Part shown: positions 11,501 to 25,371 of the stretch, one piece after another
Layout: every line of letters starts with the position of its first letter
How positions within the stretch are numbered: position 1 is the stretch's first letter
NCBI GenBank assembly: GCA_021014945.1
Contig: MU266354.1
Span: 1 to 64,000 of the forward strand
Direction: 5' to 3'
Origin: Leucogyrophana mollusca
Taxonomy: Eukaryota > Basidiomycota > Agaricomycetes > Boletales
Length of the DNA stretch: 64,000 bases
Notes under the pieces: model-generated
Told to the model about the DNA's origin: nothing
What the model saw: the letters and a program-made list of their open reading frames with translations, nothing else
Databases searched by the model: none
Program-made: the position numbers and the translations under genes

Positions 11501-11945
11501 CATCACTACGCTGTTGGGGAAACGACAGGTATCAGATGAAGATGGCGCGCCGCATCAGCGGAGGGGTAAACGCGTGAGGCCGCAGCCTAGATCAAAGGTA
11601 TTCCTTCTGCGGAACGACAAAATAAAACGTGAATATTGACGGCGAATGCATTGCTAGATCCAATCGCGCCAAGCCTCGAAAGATACTATGGTCTCGCCGG
11701 TGCGGGCGCCTCCGCCGGTTTACGACCCCGAGTGTTATGACGAGATGAACATCCTGGATGGGGGGACGCCCATGGATGAGAGTCTTCGTGTGACCTATGA
11801 GGACCCCGGACAGCAGGAGGAGAAGAGGCGGCTGATGAGCCTCTTGGGCGGCAAGTCGGATAATGTTAGTGGTGGTGGGACCGAGGGATCGGCGAGGAAG
11901 GGGAAGGGGCCCGTGCGGAGGAGTACACGGATGGCGGGATTTTAA
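8538..11945 (+). CDS. DPB11/Rad4/TopBP1-type multi-BRCT replication and checkpoint protein
   Basis: Twelve exons fit: 8538-8564, 8621-8797, 8829-8957, 9017-9112, 9174-9453, 9515-9580, 9632-10325, 10396-10550, 10606-10686, 10750-11025, 11086-11597 and 11658-11945. They sum to 926 codons with the frame kept throughout. Tandem BRCT repeats are visible: LCATGIIDK to RPEWITESYDIW; a second around YRLPIFSGVILSLSGI to HLVWEEWFWDSLEFGGRFDERKY; a third and fourth around ALFLGYRFRLLGEA; and GAELVHLSLSGL to IPVVSLDWLVEMA. Proteins of this family bind CDK-phosphorylated Sld2/Sld3-type partners at origins and the 9-1-1 clamp at damage, activating the Mec1/ATR checkpoint kinase. The C-terminal 350 residues are Pro/Ser-rich and disordered and end in RRSTRMAGF. 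One candidate intron, 8798-8828, is only 31 nt. The family call is firm. Exact orthology to Dpb11 is inferred. Confidence 0.88.
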
Positions 11946-12235
11946 GTATTGGTCATTATTTGCTTGTAGGGACATCTATTGCCAGCTTTTCGATCTTGGA
12001 GACGATGTTTTGAACGGGCATGGTCTCAAACAGTACTTACAACTCGATTTTCGGGCTCAGTGCAGGGGGCTCGTAAATTAAAAGGGTTTCAGTGGCTGTG
12101 CTAAAATTCTTGATCTCACCGCGCCGTGCCTCCAGCCGCGATTCAAACCGATTCCGCTGGAGATATAAGTGCTAACATACAGCTTCGAAGCCTGAAGGAA
12201 GATAGGCAGCTGTTTTCTGACCTGTACTAGAAGTC
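11946..12235. other. interval that may hold 5' exons of the RIX7 homologue
   Basis: No clear exon is visible, but the RIX7 model that follows lacks the usual N-terminal domain. Short upstream coding exons could therefore lie here. Confidence 0.3.
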
Positions 12236-14888
<2,653 letters not shown>

Positions 14889-15219
14889 ACAGTGCCCATG
14901 CTGTTAGGCTAGAACAAAACCTTGAGGGGTAGACGCGTAGGCCTCTCTGGCTGTTACGTTCCTCACTGATTACTGTTGCGGTCCAGTTCCAGAAACAAAA
15001 GCCCAGCGTACCGAACTGCATGGGGTAGTGGGATGCACCAAATCTTCAGGTTCATGCCGCACGCTACCTCCTCCTAATTTGGCGGTATCTCCTACCGTCA
15101 CCACCCGCGAGTCTCGCATGCAGACCAAAGTCTCGGATGAGAAAGATGTTCATACCGACGAAAAAGCCACACTCAACCTGGATAACCACCGGTGTCCCTG
15201 ATGCTCTAGAGGAGCGGTC
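14889..15219. other. intergenic, no gene seen
   Basis: Short interval downstream of the RIX7 homologue. Nothing recognisable. Confidence 0.5.
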
Positions 15220-15642
15220 ACCAGATGCCAGGGATCAAACGATGTTTACTTGGCTAGCCCGTCCACCCATTCATCCTTAAATCTATTCTTCATCATCTGA
15301 GATCTCGTCCTCCTTCGGAATCCTCATAAGAATGCGCAAAACGGTCAGTGACAACCTAACCCTACGACAGCCATCATTGCCTCCGTATAACTTGGATGGC
15401 GCACAACTGAGTAAGGCCCGCTGGTGACGAGCGCGTGCCCTCGTCTGACGCTTAGTTGGAAGGTGAAGAACCAGCCAACACTTCGGTAACAAAGTCGGCG
15501 GAGGAGGCCAGCAGAGGCGGTCAACCCACTACCCACTACAATGGCGAGGGTGATGGTGCCAACAGTCGAGTTGGCTGAATATGCCTAGCATTGACGTGAG
15601 CTCTCCAGAAGGTGGGACGGGCGCGTGAGGGGAAACCAATGG
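15220..15642 (-). pseudogene. decayed tandem copy of isoprenylcysteine methyltransferase
   Basis: The minus strand carries recognisable pieces of the same protein as the neighbouring intact gene: VPPSGELTSMLGIFSQ, then in another frame VVGSGLTASAGLLRRLCYRS and FFTFQLSVRRGHALVTSGPYSVVRHPSYT, then MRIPKEDEISDDEE. Reading requires a frame change near 15560-15580. The hydrophobic segment between HPSYT and RIPGED of the intact copy has been lost. The first exon is not found upstream. The 3' end also resembles the intact gene at base level (around 15222-15260 versus 15991-16030), so this is a DNA-level tandem duplication followed by decay. Confidence 0.8.
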
Positions 15643-15986
15643 GAAACTGTACATCAGATCCCAAGTCGCGAGAAACCCACTAATGGTACAGACTACAGTA
15701 CCGCGGCAATCAAACCTGCCGTCGGAGACGGCATGCGGCGGCGCAAGACCACTGTGCATCTGCCCATCTGGCTGACAGACCAGAAGAAACCAGTTGATCG
15801 GAAAGCATTTCTGCTGGACCGATCGCCTCGGGCTCATTTTCAAACTCGAAGTGTCGCCATAACAAATAAAGAAGGGAGGCCGAGTATCTTCCTTATGTTG
15901 TATGCATAGGGGAAACTACCGTCATAACGGATCTAGGTATTATGTATAGTACGGACAACCGGATACTTAATTAATTAGAGAGGGAA

Positions 15987-16755
15987 TTACCAAATGCTCG
16001 GAATCAAACGATATCTAACTTGGCTAGCCCAAGAATCCCACTCATCCTTGAATCTATCCCTCATCACCTTGTCCTCCCCTGGAATCCTCATGATAAGACA
16101 TGCAACTATCACGGAGATCAACGTGAACGTGGAGAGGACCAGCGGTTTCACACCAAAGACGTCCAAAATCCCCGAAGTCCTTAACCACGAACCACGACTC
16201 CCGTGCAGAACGCCTAACCCGATATAAGCCATGACCATCCCCGTGTAACTTGGATGGCGCACAACTGAGTAAGGTCCGCTGGTGACGAGTGCGTGCCCTC
16301 TTCGGACGCTGAGCTGAAAGGTGAAGAATCGGCCAAGAGTTCGGTAACAAAGCCAGCGGAGGAGGCCAGCAGATGCGATCAACCCACTACCCACTACGAA
16401 GGCGGGGGTGATGGTGGTGTGAACATTGATGCGATTGAATATCCCGAGCATAGACGCGAGCGCTCCAGAGGATGGAGCGGGAAGCAGGGGGGAGACCAAG
16501 GCAGCTGCTTCAGCGAATGTCCCTGCCCAGGAGATGCCCTAGTACGCCATCGTCAATGCCAGTATCGCAACCATCCGCAGAGTGGAAGCTTACCTTCACC
16601 AAAACGGTCCCCCACACCGTGATACTACAAAGAAACTCCTCGCTTGCATTAGGTGAGACTTTTTCGTCTGCAGGCGGCGTTACATTGGGAGCAGTAAAAC
16701 ATTTGTGGATCCCCCAGGCTGCTGAGAGTATGAAAGGGATTTTGACAAGAGACAT
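15987..16755 (-). CDS. isoprenylcysteine carboxyl methyltransferase (STE14/ICMT family)
   Basis: Two exons, 16755-16594 and 16538-15987, give 237 residues, close to yeast Ste14 (239). The enzyme methylates the C-terminal prenylcysteine of CaaX proteins (Ras, Rho, mating pheromones) in the ER membrane using SAM. The diagnostic C-terminal block is GHALVTSGPYSVVRHPSYTGM (SAM-binding region, R-H-P core), followed by a hydrophobic segment, then MRIPGEDKVMRDRFKDEWDSW with the conserved E-E/D and W residues. Several hydrophobic segments fit a multi-pass protein. The start MSLVKIPFILSAA is chosen because a membrane segment begins immediately, and the 55-nt intron keeps the frame. Basidiomycetes often keep several ICMT-like paralogues, so this may not be the only Ste14 in the genome. 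Confidence 0.88.
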
Positions 16756-17386
16756 GACACTGAAACCATATTGCGAGATTCCTCCCTTTTTATATTTGCG
16801 GGAAACATACACCCGACCCTGGGATGGAGCTCACTAGGCCACTGGACCGTTGCTCTCCGAAGCCCTTACAATCGCCCGGTGTCGCGCTGTGATTGGCGGG
16901 CGGATCTGCGTGAATAGCCTTATCGGCTGAGCTATTTCCGACGGAGCGGCCCAAAAAATATGTGATTAGAAGGGCGACCCGAGTAGTGGCAGACGCACGG
17001 ACAACAATGATGCCGGTTCGATGGTGCCAGATTGGTTCTCAGTTTTGCGGCGAGCATAAAAGTGCCCCCGACGAGACGCAAGTTCATAGAAGATTGCCCT
17101 ATGCGACAATTTCAGCTGAGGGGTGCATACGGCGCGACAGTGTGGTTACCAGTGTGGTTATAATCTGTCGTGGATATTTTCAATGGGCCGGTGCGAGTGG
17201 GCTAGACCACTTGCTCGTACAGCGCCGCTGAGGCTGGGTTGGACCAGGCTTAGCTACTTGGAAGCTAGAAACGGGTAACGGAACTTGATTCGGGCCGTGC
17301 CAACACCTGCACTTCAAGAGCGATGCCTATTATTGTAATGCATGTCTTGTATTATGACTGTCCAACGAGTCATGAAAAAGCCAAGT
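16756..17386. other. intergenic, no gene seen
   Basis: Upstream of ICMT and downstream of the Maf gene. Spurious short frames only. Confidence 0.5.
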
Positions 17387-18503
17387 TCAAATTCCTAAGA
17401 AATCCTCCTCTTCCTCGACGAGGACATCGAGTAACTTGAAAAAGGACGCACCCGGAAAGCCGACGACGTTCGAATAGTCGCCGTCGACCTTTCGGATGAG
17501 GAGGTTCCCTAATCCCTGTAACGGTAGAGGAACATCACACTTAGCTAACAAGGGGGGAATCTGGGCACGGGAATGAGCAAACCTGCACGGCGAACCCCCC
17601 AGCGCGGTCTATACCCTCTCCGCTCTCCGCATAGGCATTCAGGACCTCTGCAGGGTTGTCCGCGAAATAGACGAGTGTTCGCTCATCTAGTGACCTTCGG
17701 CACGGGAATTAGTTGGGCACGGACAAGGGAACATCACCTGAAGGAATACCTGATCTCATAGCCAGGAGCACTTAACACTGGATACACTACAACAGCAAAG
17801 GACCCGTGTGTTGAGTCCAGGTGTGATCGATTCGCCACCGGCTTCGTTGATACGGATGACACAAACGCACCAAGTGAGACTCCAGTCACAACCTCGCATA
17901 CACCTCCATTAAGGTCAAGCAGCATACGGAGGTTATCCTCCTTCGATACTGGTTTTTCGAGCAGCTCCTGTGTGGTTCCAAGTTCCATCTCGACAGAGTT
18001 GGCAGGTAGAGCATGCGTCAGAACGACAGTATCCGCTGACGATTGTTGTTCAGACGGCCATATTCATGCTGAGAGCATTGGTTTAACCAACTTACCGCCG
18101 ATGACAAGATCGGGTGCATCATCCGGGTTTTCGCTCTACACCTACAGCGCTGTAACTCTGGTAACCCACGAACGAGAAAGAACTCACGACCAGCCGCTCA
18201 TATACCTCCACGGCCTTGTGAGTTGCAGTTGCGACCGGGTATTCGTGGATGTCCTCGAAGGACGAGACAGGAAGGTTCTCTCCGAACGTAGAGGGGATTA
18301 TTTCAGGCGCGAGGCCCTATAGAAGTTATCAGCGGTGTTGTCAGTGGTGACAAGTACGCTGATAGTGTTGTTCGCACTAGGTTCTGGAGGATGTCCTTCC
18401 TCCGAGGACTGGCCGAGGCCAAGATGATACGCTTGCCTACAAGTTTCTGAACTGCTGCTGTCTTCAGGGCATTCGGAAGGACTGCGTTGTGTTTGGCAGA
18501 CAT
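17387..18503 (-). CDS. Maf-family nucleoside triphosphate pyrophosphatase
   Basis: Multi-exon gene starting MSAKHNAVLP (ATG at 18503) and ending EEEDFLGI (stop 17387-17389). The first exon carries KRIILASASPRRKDILQNL, the S-x-S-P-R-R signature of Maf proteins. After an intron, GLAPEIIPSTFGENLPVSSF follows. Later exons give DLVIGADTVVL, with the catalytic Asp of the D-T-V block, and EKPVSKEDNLRMLLDLNG. The end reads GFAVQGLGNLLIRKVDGDYSNVVGFP, also a family block. Maf/ASMTL-type enzymes hydrolyse dTTP, UTP or modified nucleotides to monophosphates as house-cleaning enzymes. The bacterial relatives were first linked to septum formation. Substrate preference cannot be read from this sequence. 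The length of about 230 residues is typical. Confidence 0.88.
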
Positions 18504-19125
18504 GGAGTAGTTCGTTGCAAGTAATATTAGCAAGGAAACCAGTTTCAATGCTCGAGCGTCGTTAGTCTTATATTATTTATAGAGTGGAGACGAGGCTTTT
18601 GAATCAGAAATTAGAATTGTGGCCAATTCGTGACCGAAAAGTGGCCGACAAGCTAAGGGAGCCACCCAACTCCATCCAAGTACATACTATCGGCGCGGCC
18701 ACGCTAGAGCTCGCTCTTCAGTGCTGAAGCGCTGATTGGTGGATGTTCTGGGAACGATCTCAGACAGCTGGGTTGGCTGAACTTTGCCAGGATTTGTCGG
18801 AAAGACGCGTTTGAACAGTTGTGGGGGCAGAAGACACAAAGAGCAGGGGTGTTATTGAGTAGTTCAAAGGACTAACTCTTCCTAACTGAGACTTCGTTAC
18901 GGTCCATTCGCATTGACAGAACGGGCTCGAAGTAGATGCCATCAACAACGAGGTCGCAAGAGAAATCCTCCAGCTGAAACGGTTTAGCTCAGTTAACTCG
19001 AATGACCAGGCAGGAGACCAGGTGAGGAAATATTAGAGCACAAAATGCAAGTTCTACAGATCACACACATAGAAACCAGCCAAATCCTCGTTAACCCTGT
19101 CCTTCTCCTGCGTGTGGCCACCCTA
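18504..19125. other. intergenic with a weak coding-like patch
   Basis: No gene can be built. On the minus strand near 18900-18980 a frame reads VVDGIYFEPVLSMRMDRNE, bordered by a CAG acceptor-like site. It is isolated and its meaning is unclear. Confidence 0.35.
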
Positions 19126-21002
19126 TCAATCGACCTTCTTCCCATCAGTAGGCGTTGGAGAAAGCCTAGACCCGCTTAGCACGCCAGGCAATGGCGGCGG
19201 ACCCATAGCCGGTGAAGGGGGCTGGAACTGTGATGCTGAGCTCGTAGTACGCATGTGAGAAGGACGGCCTCCAAATGATCCTGTATGTGCATGCCCCCGG
19301 GTTGGTCCAAATGTCGACGGTGCCAAGCCAAGCCCTACCCCTCGTGGTGTACCGGGTGCAGAAGGCGGTGGAGCAGGTGATGACAGATATGGTGAGTTGG
19401 GGAACGGACTCTGTGGTGCGAAGCCCCCCGATACTGGCGTGTTTGCGTAGCTTGCATAGGGAGAAGAGGATCCCTCGACGACCCAGCCGCTGCCTTGCCG
19501 GATGACGCGCCCTGTGTTGTTTTGGGCGTTTGACCGCGCACGGAGGTGCCCACCAGTCCACTTGCGACGGACACCTGTGGCCTCGGCCGCAACGAGACCT
19601 GGTGTAGCGTCCGCGCCCGAAACAGCCTCTACAGCGCGAACGGTAACGCGGAGGAAGTAAGAGGCGCAGGTGAACACTCCCCCGATGACGCCAACGCATC
19701 TATTTGGCGCACCATAGCAATGAGCGCCGACAATGACGCGAAATTACCGGGGGATCGCTCACCTTATGATAAGCTGTACCATTGAAGTTGTCCGCTGGTG
19801 GATGGTGATGAGCAATGGATCCAGATCGAATTTAAAGAAGATGCCAGGGGTGCCCTCGTGATCATTCAAGGTGCGTGTGTAATGCGTGACGCTATACTGG
19901 TTGGTGTGCATAGCCCAGTCTCCACCAACAATGTAGTCGGTCGGGACGACATGTAGGAAATATTGGTATGCCATCCACGCTGCACGAATGTTAGTCGGAC
20001 CAAATGGAAGAGCGAACGTTAAAACATACGTTTGTTGGCAAGTTCAAATGAATAATCGAGCGGCTGAGAGATATCCGGGAAGTATGGGCCGAACGAAAAC
20101 TCGGTGATAACGTGCGACATGTTCATCTCTATATGCGCGATGAGTGACATATGAGTGATAGAATTAACGGAAGCGCCTGACTGTCATGGGGGACATGTAC
20201 ATTGCTTGTATACCCATGTCCCAAGGAAGTGATATGGAGGTTGGCTGCGTAGTTTTAGCGTCGGAATGACTGACTAGAGGAGGCGACCCGTACCTGTGAC
20301 TTTCTTCACTGTCAGGGTGCCGTAGATGCGACATGCACTACCATCCTTCTGGTGATTGTAAGTAGGACGATATCCGGGTTCCGTGCTACGGCGGAAGATT
20401 GAGAAGAAACCACGAGATTTTTTGGACTGGGCTACTGCTTGGCGGGCGGACAGAGCTTGGGCGTGTTCCCTGTGAGTATGTGGTCACTACAATAAGTCAA
20501 TGCGTTAGATTAGGGGGTACTTTAGTGTAGTCGCTTGGCCAATGTCGAAAACAGTCTGCAAATGGTATTAGCACCTCGAGTCACCCCTTGATTGTGAAGA
20601 ACACCTACCCCATCCCGATGGAACCCTTTACTGAGGTACAGCCTGTCGCCAACCACATCTCTAAGGTCAACACTCAGGTCTGGGACACATTGCTGTAGAA
20701 TCAGCACATCTGCCGCGAAGGCTAGAATACTCACATTGGCAAGGCATGTTGACCACCATGTCGACATTCACATTCATGTGGCTTGAGTCTGGCTCATCGA
20801 CGCTGAACTCATAGTCCGTCCAGCCCCATATATACTCCCCGAGGTCATTTAAAACAAGCAAGAAAGCAAGGAGAGCAACGAAGAGAGTGAGGAAACCACG
20901 GGACTCAGAGCGGGCCTTGTAGGTCGAAGGAAGCTTTGGGAAGGCATCGAACTTGGCAACGTCGAACCCGCCGAGGAAGGAGGACGGCGACGCTGAAGCC
21001 AT
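19126..21002 (-). CDS. ERGIC/Erv41-type ER-Golgi vesicle protein
   Basis: The start at 21002 gives MASASPSSFLGGFDVAKFDAFPK. A membrane segment follows around GFLTLFVALLAFLLVLNDL, and then a luminal domain begins at YEFSVDEPDSSHMNVNVDMVVNMPCQ. Further exons read YLSVDLRDVVGDRLYLSKGF, ACRIYGTLTVKKVTANLHI, HVITEFSFGPYFPDISQPLDYSFE, VAYQYFLHVVPTDYIVG and HEGTPGIFFKFDLDPLLITI. The order matches the Erv41/ERGIC2 family. A second membrane segment (CVGVIGGVFTCASYFLRV) is followed by a Ser/Pro/Gly-rich tail of about 170 residues ending DGKKVD. Erv41 pairs with Erv46 in COPII vesicles and acts in retrieval of ER residents from the Golgi. The tail is longer than in yeast Erv41. At least seven introns break the gene. 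Confidence 0.87.
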
Positions 21003-21261
21003 GGCAGTGATGACCAGTCAGCCCGATGAGAAAAGAGAAAGCTGGTTGTCGTTTGCCAGCTCAACTGACTTTGCGATAATAATAATAGGAATCCCGCTTG
21101 TATTCCGGACTATTTCTTCGAGGCGACGTGTCAGGCGGACCCCGGGCACTGATACTCGTTTATTAGCTAACGAGAGAGGATTGATTACTCATTATACTCC
21201 CCCTTGTTAATATTAATGTTAGTCCACCAGGTCTTCACGTCGACCTGCGTTGAGTTCGTCT
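21003..21261. promoter_or_regulatory. divergent promoter interval Erv41-like / RING gene
   Basis: 259 nt between the two start codons on opposite strands. It presumably contains both promoters. No clear TATA box or operator-like repeat was noticed. Confidence 0.4.
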
Positions 21262-22543
21262 ATGGCTGACAAGCGGAAAGCTGCCACTACGATCGATCTC
21301 ACGAACTCACCTACCCTCCCTGCATCCCTGCCTGTACCCACTACTAGCAGGAATCGCTACTGGCGACGACTATCATTTTCAGGAGACGACTCTGGGTCAC
21401 CAAACTCACAGGCTACTTTTTCGCAGGCGCGGACAAGTAGAGCTACCTCTCCCTCTCCGCTAGCTGATTATCCGGACGTGATGGAGCTATCATATCCTTC
21501 CGATACACAGGAAGAGCAGGAAAGCGGATCAAGCGCAGGAACCTCGCAAGCCCACAGCAGGAAGAGGCCAAGGATCGCAGCCGACGAGCTTAGGCGGGAA
21601 GAGGACGACACAGATAACCAGTTAGATCAATTGGACGAAGAGTCGTATCAGCCCTCCATATTCCAATCCGGATACTCGCGCGTGAGTGCTGCAGAGGCAG
21701 GGCCGTCCGCAAGTTCTTCTACAGGTCGAAGCTCGCTGGGCCTTAATACGCGCATCTCGACTTTGGAAATGTCTTCAAATGTCCCCCAGAGTCCAGTATC
21801 AGGGTCTGATACCCCACTGTCAGCCAGGGCGGATATCTCAGCTCTCACCTTCTCCGTACCCCACACGCCATCACACACAATTCCGATAACGGACCCAAGT
21901 TCTCCTGAGATCATGGTAGTATCGGAGCGCACCGCTGGTTCATTCCATCCTATTCACGACACTTCTGATGACATCACCATCGTTAGCCCCCCCATTGCTC
22001 CCCGTCCTCTCGTGGATAGTGCCACGAAAATGCCATCGACAACGGCACGGAATGATACATTGCACACTTTAACGTCTTCAGAGCCTACTTTCGCCACGAG
22101 CACCAGCGCAGGCAAAACTGTGCACAACAATGCAGTTGCATCCAGCAGCACTGCACCCCCTCAACCAGAGCCTCTTTCTGCATACACGTGCCCTATTTGC
22201 TTCTCCCCGCCAACGAACGCAACGCTCACTCCTTGCGGTCACATTTGCTGCGGCTCTTGCCTGTTCACTGCAGTCAAGTCGACTATGAGACGCAACATGG
22301 TCGTCGCGATGGACAGGGCGCCGTTGCCTCGGTGAGCGATTGTCTTCCGCATTTCGTCGTTATATTTCTTGCTGGAGGCTATGGTGTCTACCTGCGATCA
22401 TACCAATAGTTCTGGTGATCTGATATCTAATCTTTGTCGTTTGTTCATTCAGGTGTCCAGTTTGCCGCGCCGAGATACCGGGCTGGGATGGTCGAGGGGG
22501 AGGCGTGATTGGGCTTAAACTGCAAGTCGTTTACACCTTGTGA
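21262..22543 (+). CDS. RING-finger protein, likely Slx8/RNF4-like SUMO-targeted ubiquitin ligase
   Basis: Two exons (21262-22331, 22453-22543) give 386 residues. The C-terminal C3HC4 RING reads CPICFSPPTNATLTPCGHICCGSCL and, after the intron, CPVCRAEIPGW. The wording is close to the RNF4/Slx8/Rfp group. The rest is Ser/Thr-rich and disordered with a basic KRPRIAADE patch, a possible nuclear signal. Three short hydrophobic-acidic motifs look like SUMO-interacting motifs: TIDLTNSP near the N-terminus, EIMVVSE and ITIVSPP. Multiple SIMs upstream of a C-terminal RING is the layout of STUbLs, which ubiquitinate SUMO-modified nuclear proteins during genome maintenance. The RING is certain; the STUbL role is inferred. 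The first ATG in frame is 21262. Confidence 0.72.
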
Positions 22544-23212
22544 CAAACATTCAAGTACATTGTAAGTGGTATCACGCTGCATAGAATCTGTTAATGCTCT
22601 TGCTGCAGCGGAGTTCTTCTGGATTTAAGCTACATTGGGCCCGCCAAAGCAGGGCATCGTAAAATGTAGATGGCGACCGGTCGGGGGTGGGGGGTGTGAT
22701 GGCTGAGGTGTCTTTCTCCTGGTGCTATTTCAGATTATGGTGAGGCTGGGGTAATCTAAGAATGATTTGCATCATTATTCGTCGATTGAACAGGAACACT
22801 TGCGGATTAATAGAGGAATCATCGGGTCGATGTTCTACGACAGTGCATTATTATATTGTATGCCGCTGAGCGTCTCTGGAGCCGTACGCAACTTCAACTA
22901 GCGATGGGTGATAATGCATAGCACGACCTTGCATAGAAGATGGCTGGTGATTAACTCGACTTTGAGGAAGCGTCAAGCTTCAAAGGCCGAGTGTCACGGG
23001 ATACCGCTCCTGGTGCACGGCACCTGGCCTGCTCGATATATAAGGTGTGTAGTCTAGCTAGTCTCGAGTCCTGTGGATCTGGTGCTTGACGAACGTTGCG
23101 TGGTCTGACCTGACGCGTACTTGTCACATCAGGTGACCCCATCACACACATAGTGTCCCGTGTCACGTCATTCAACATTGTTTCTTCATCTAAATACCAA
23201 CCCCGAACTACC
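22544..23212. other. intergenic, no gene seen
   Basis: About 670 nt between two plus-strand genes. No supported feature. Confidence 0.5.
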
Positions 23213-24890
23213 ATGAGTGCCCGACAAGCGTTCATCCCACAACGTCCTGCTTCTCGGGCCACATCTCGTCCTGAGCCTATCGAACAACCCCCAAGGGGTA
23301 CCCAGGACGATCTCCACCTTCATACTGCGGCTGCTCAAAAGCGCGATATGGTGACAGGTAGACCGCAGGCCATGGCGGCACTGCTGGGCCGAGGGAAAAA
23401 CAGAATTCAGCCTGGCGCCAGTGTCAGTGGAGACGCCGATGTCATAGTTAACTCTCAGCAATATTCGCGCGATATCCATGCACCTGGATCTGGGAATACT
23501 ATGTCGCTCACTGGGATCTTACGACCCGATATGACCCCGGTCATGCAGTCCAACGGGTCAGATATAGGGCAGACTCCCGGAAAGAACCCCGGCATGTTGT
23601 CCGCCAAACCCTTGGCCCGTCTGCGCCCATCGTCTCCTCTGGGATTTGCGACCCTGAAGAATTTCAAGTCCACCAGGCCGGCCATGAACCTGGAAGTCCT
23701 CCCGCATCGCGATATCTCCGTTTCCGGTATTCATGATGCGCATATATCCACTCATGGCGCAGTTTCGGGGTTTATAACCACTTCTTCTATTTCTTCGTCG
23801 AATGAAAACAAGCCGCCTGTCCTTTCCCCACTTCCCAGCTATGCCGAAGTTCAAAGCAAGTCGTCCTCCCCCATGGGGACGGGTAGTGCCCTTGAGCAAG
23901 GTGCGCTGCGCAAAGATTCATTTGGTTATAACAAGTCAATCGACCTGCACGCAGGCTCCGCCAAGGTCCTTCCCAATTCCCGTTCTCGCTCAGGTCATTC
24001 GCTGGAGAGGATTCGAGAGGATGTCGAGGCTGAAAATGAGGCCGAGGACGGGGGAAGACAGGTTAGTGGACTCCGTCGCGGCGAGGATCTGCAGCGGGGT
24101 CATACGCCCACCCTGCGCCGGCCAAAGAGAATGATGCGGCTGCAGGATCACTACGATGAAGAAGACGAACATGAATTTGGGGGATCATACAAGCGCTATC
24201 GGACCGAAGATGACAGCCACGAAGGCACAGAGGTATAAATCTACCCTCTAGCACGACATCGGGCATATTCAATCTCTGAGTAGATGGAGCTTGATCAGTT
24301 CTCGTCTTCCCACCCTGCCTCCCGTCATTCGAGACAGGATTACTCCGATCGCGCCGTAGCTGATCCGCAGGGCCGGGATCCTGCTTTTCGTCCTTGTATG
24401 CTGGGTTTGGAAGGGACATTCGCCAGTTTAAAGGACCTTATGGATCCCGAAGAAGTCGAAGCTATCTGCAGGAGGTGGGAGGATTGCTCTCAGGAGGAAT
24501 GGATGCAAGGCGCCGATGGTATGGGTTGGGGTTTGCGTAGCTGAGAGTCTGGACTGATGCTTCGCATTCCCTCCCTACAGAAATCGTCAAAGAGTTCCAC
24601 GATATTTTAAACATGGTGTGTGCGCAATGTACGGGAATACTTTAGATATCTGACCAGTTTCTCGTGACAAGTTTAAAGAACATATGGCGTACGTGGTTCC
24701 GATGTTTTCTCACCGAATCACCTGATATGATCTGGGCTCTCCCAGAGCGAAGGTGAAACTCTACTCAATGTTCAGCAAGCAACTCGCCGACCACAAGGAC
24801 CGCGTGCATGAAAAGACGGAGAAGCTCAAGGATATGAAGCAGAGCATTGCGGGGGATTTGATGGGCATGACAAAGAAAGGCATCCGGTGA
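23213..24890 (+). CDS. protein with ECM11-like C-terminal domain (candidate meiotic protein)
   Basis: Exons 23213-24232, 24284-24518, 24581-24615, 24672-24688 (17 nt) and 24746-24890 keep the frame and give 483 residues. The first 340 residues are Ser/Pro-rich and disordered, with a basic stretch (TLRRPKRMMRL) followed by an acidic one (YDEEDEHEFGG). The last 140 residues have a conserved look: PCMLGLEGTFASLKDLMDPE, WEDCSQEEWMQGADEIVKEF and a charged helix KVKLYSMFSKQLADHKDRVHEK. The spacing of W, E-E-W, G and F residues and the long helix resemble the ECM11 domain. Budding yeast Ecm11, with Gmc2, builds the central element of the synaptonemal complex. The match is by eye only; a general coiled-coil protein is the alternative. 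Confidence 0.5.
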
Positions 24891-25371
24891 ATTTGCGGTA
24901 TTCCGCTGTTTTTTTTGTGCGCGGAGGGGCGTAACCCTTGGACTTGAGTTTCTTTTCATGCATTGCTGTGTTGTGTCTGTATTGTTTAGTGTAATGTCGC
25001 GTTTTTTTGTACCCAAACCACAGAACCTTCCTGATTGGGTGCACGTGCTTCAATAATCAACACACGTGACTTTCGAACCGTGAAATGCCAAACCGAGGCA
25101 GCCTTCTATTTGTTCCCACACGCGCCCTTCTCCCTCTCCACACCCTCCGTAACCCCCTTCCCAACGCGCCATCCTTTTTCACGATCCTGCGAAAGACATT
25201 CACGAGTTTCTTCAGCGATAAAAGCTAGACTAGCATCGTGGGTTTAGCGCTTCGTTCCCGACTTCAGCTCAGTGGCACTTAGTCAAGGCTGACATCTTTT
25301 CAGAGTCAACCCACACTCACTCATTACATCTCGTATAATCCTTGAAAAAGGAAACCAAGCAACCTTATAAC
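24891..25371. other. intergenic, no gene seen
   Basis: Promoter side of the following membrane-protein gene. It contains a pyrimidine-rich stretch near 25120-25190. No gene. Confidence 0.45.

Noticed and set aside
18880..19110. Extra coding exon downstream of the Erv41-like stop
   Set aside because: The patch VVDGIYFEPVLSMRMDRNE is isolated, and joining it would need an intron of about 27 nt next to the stop.
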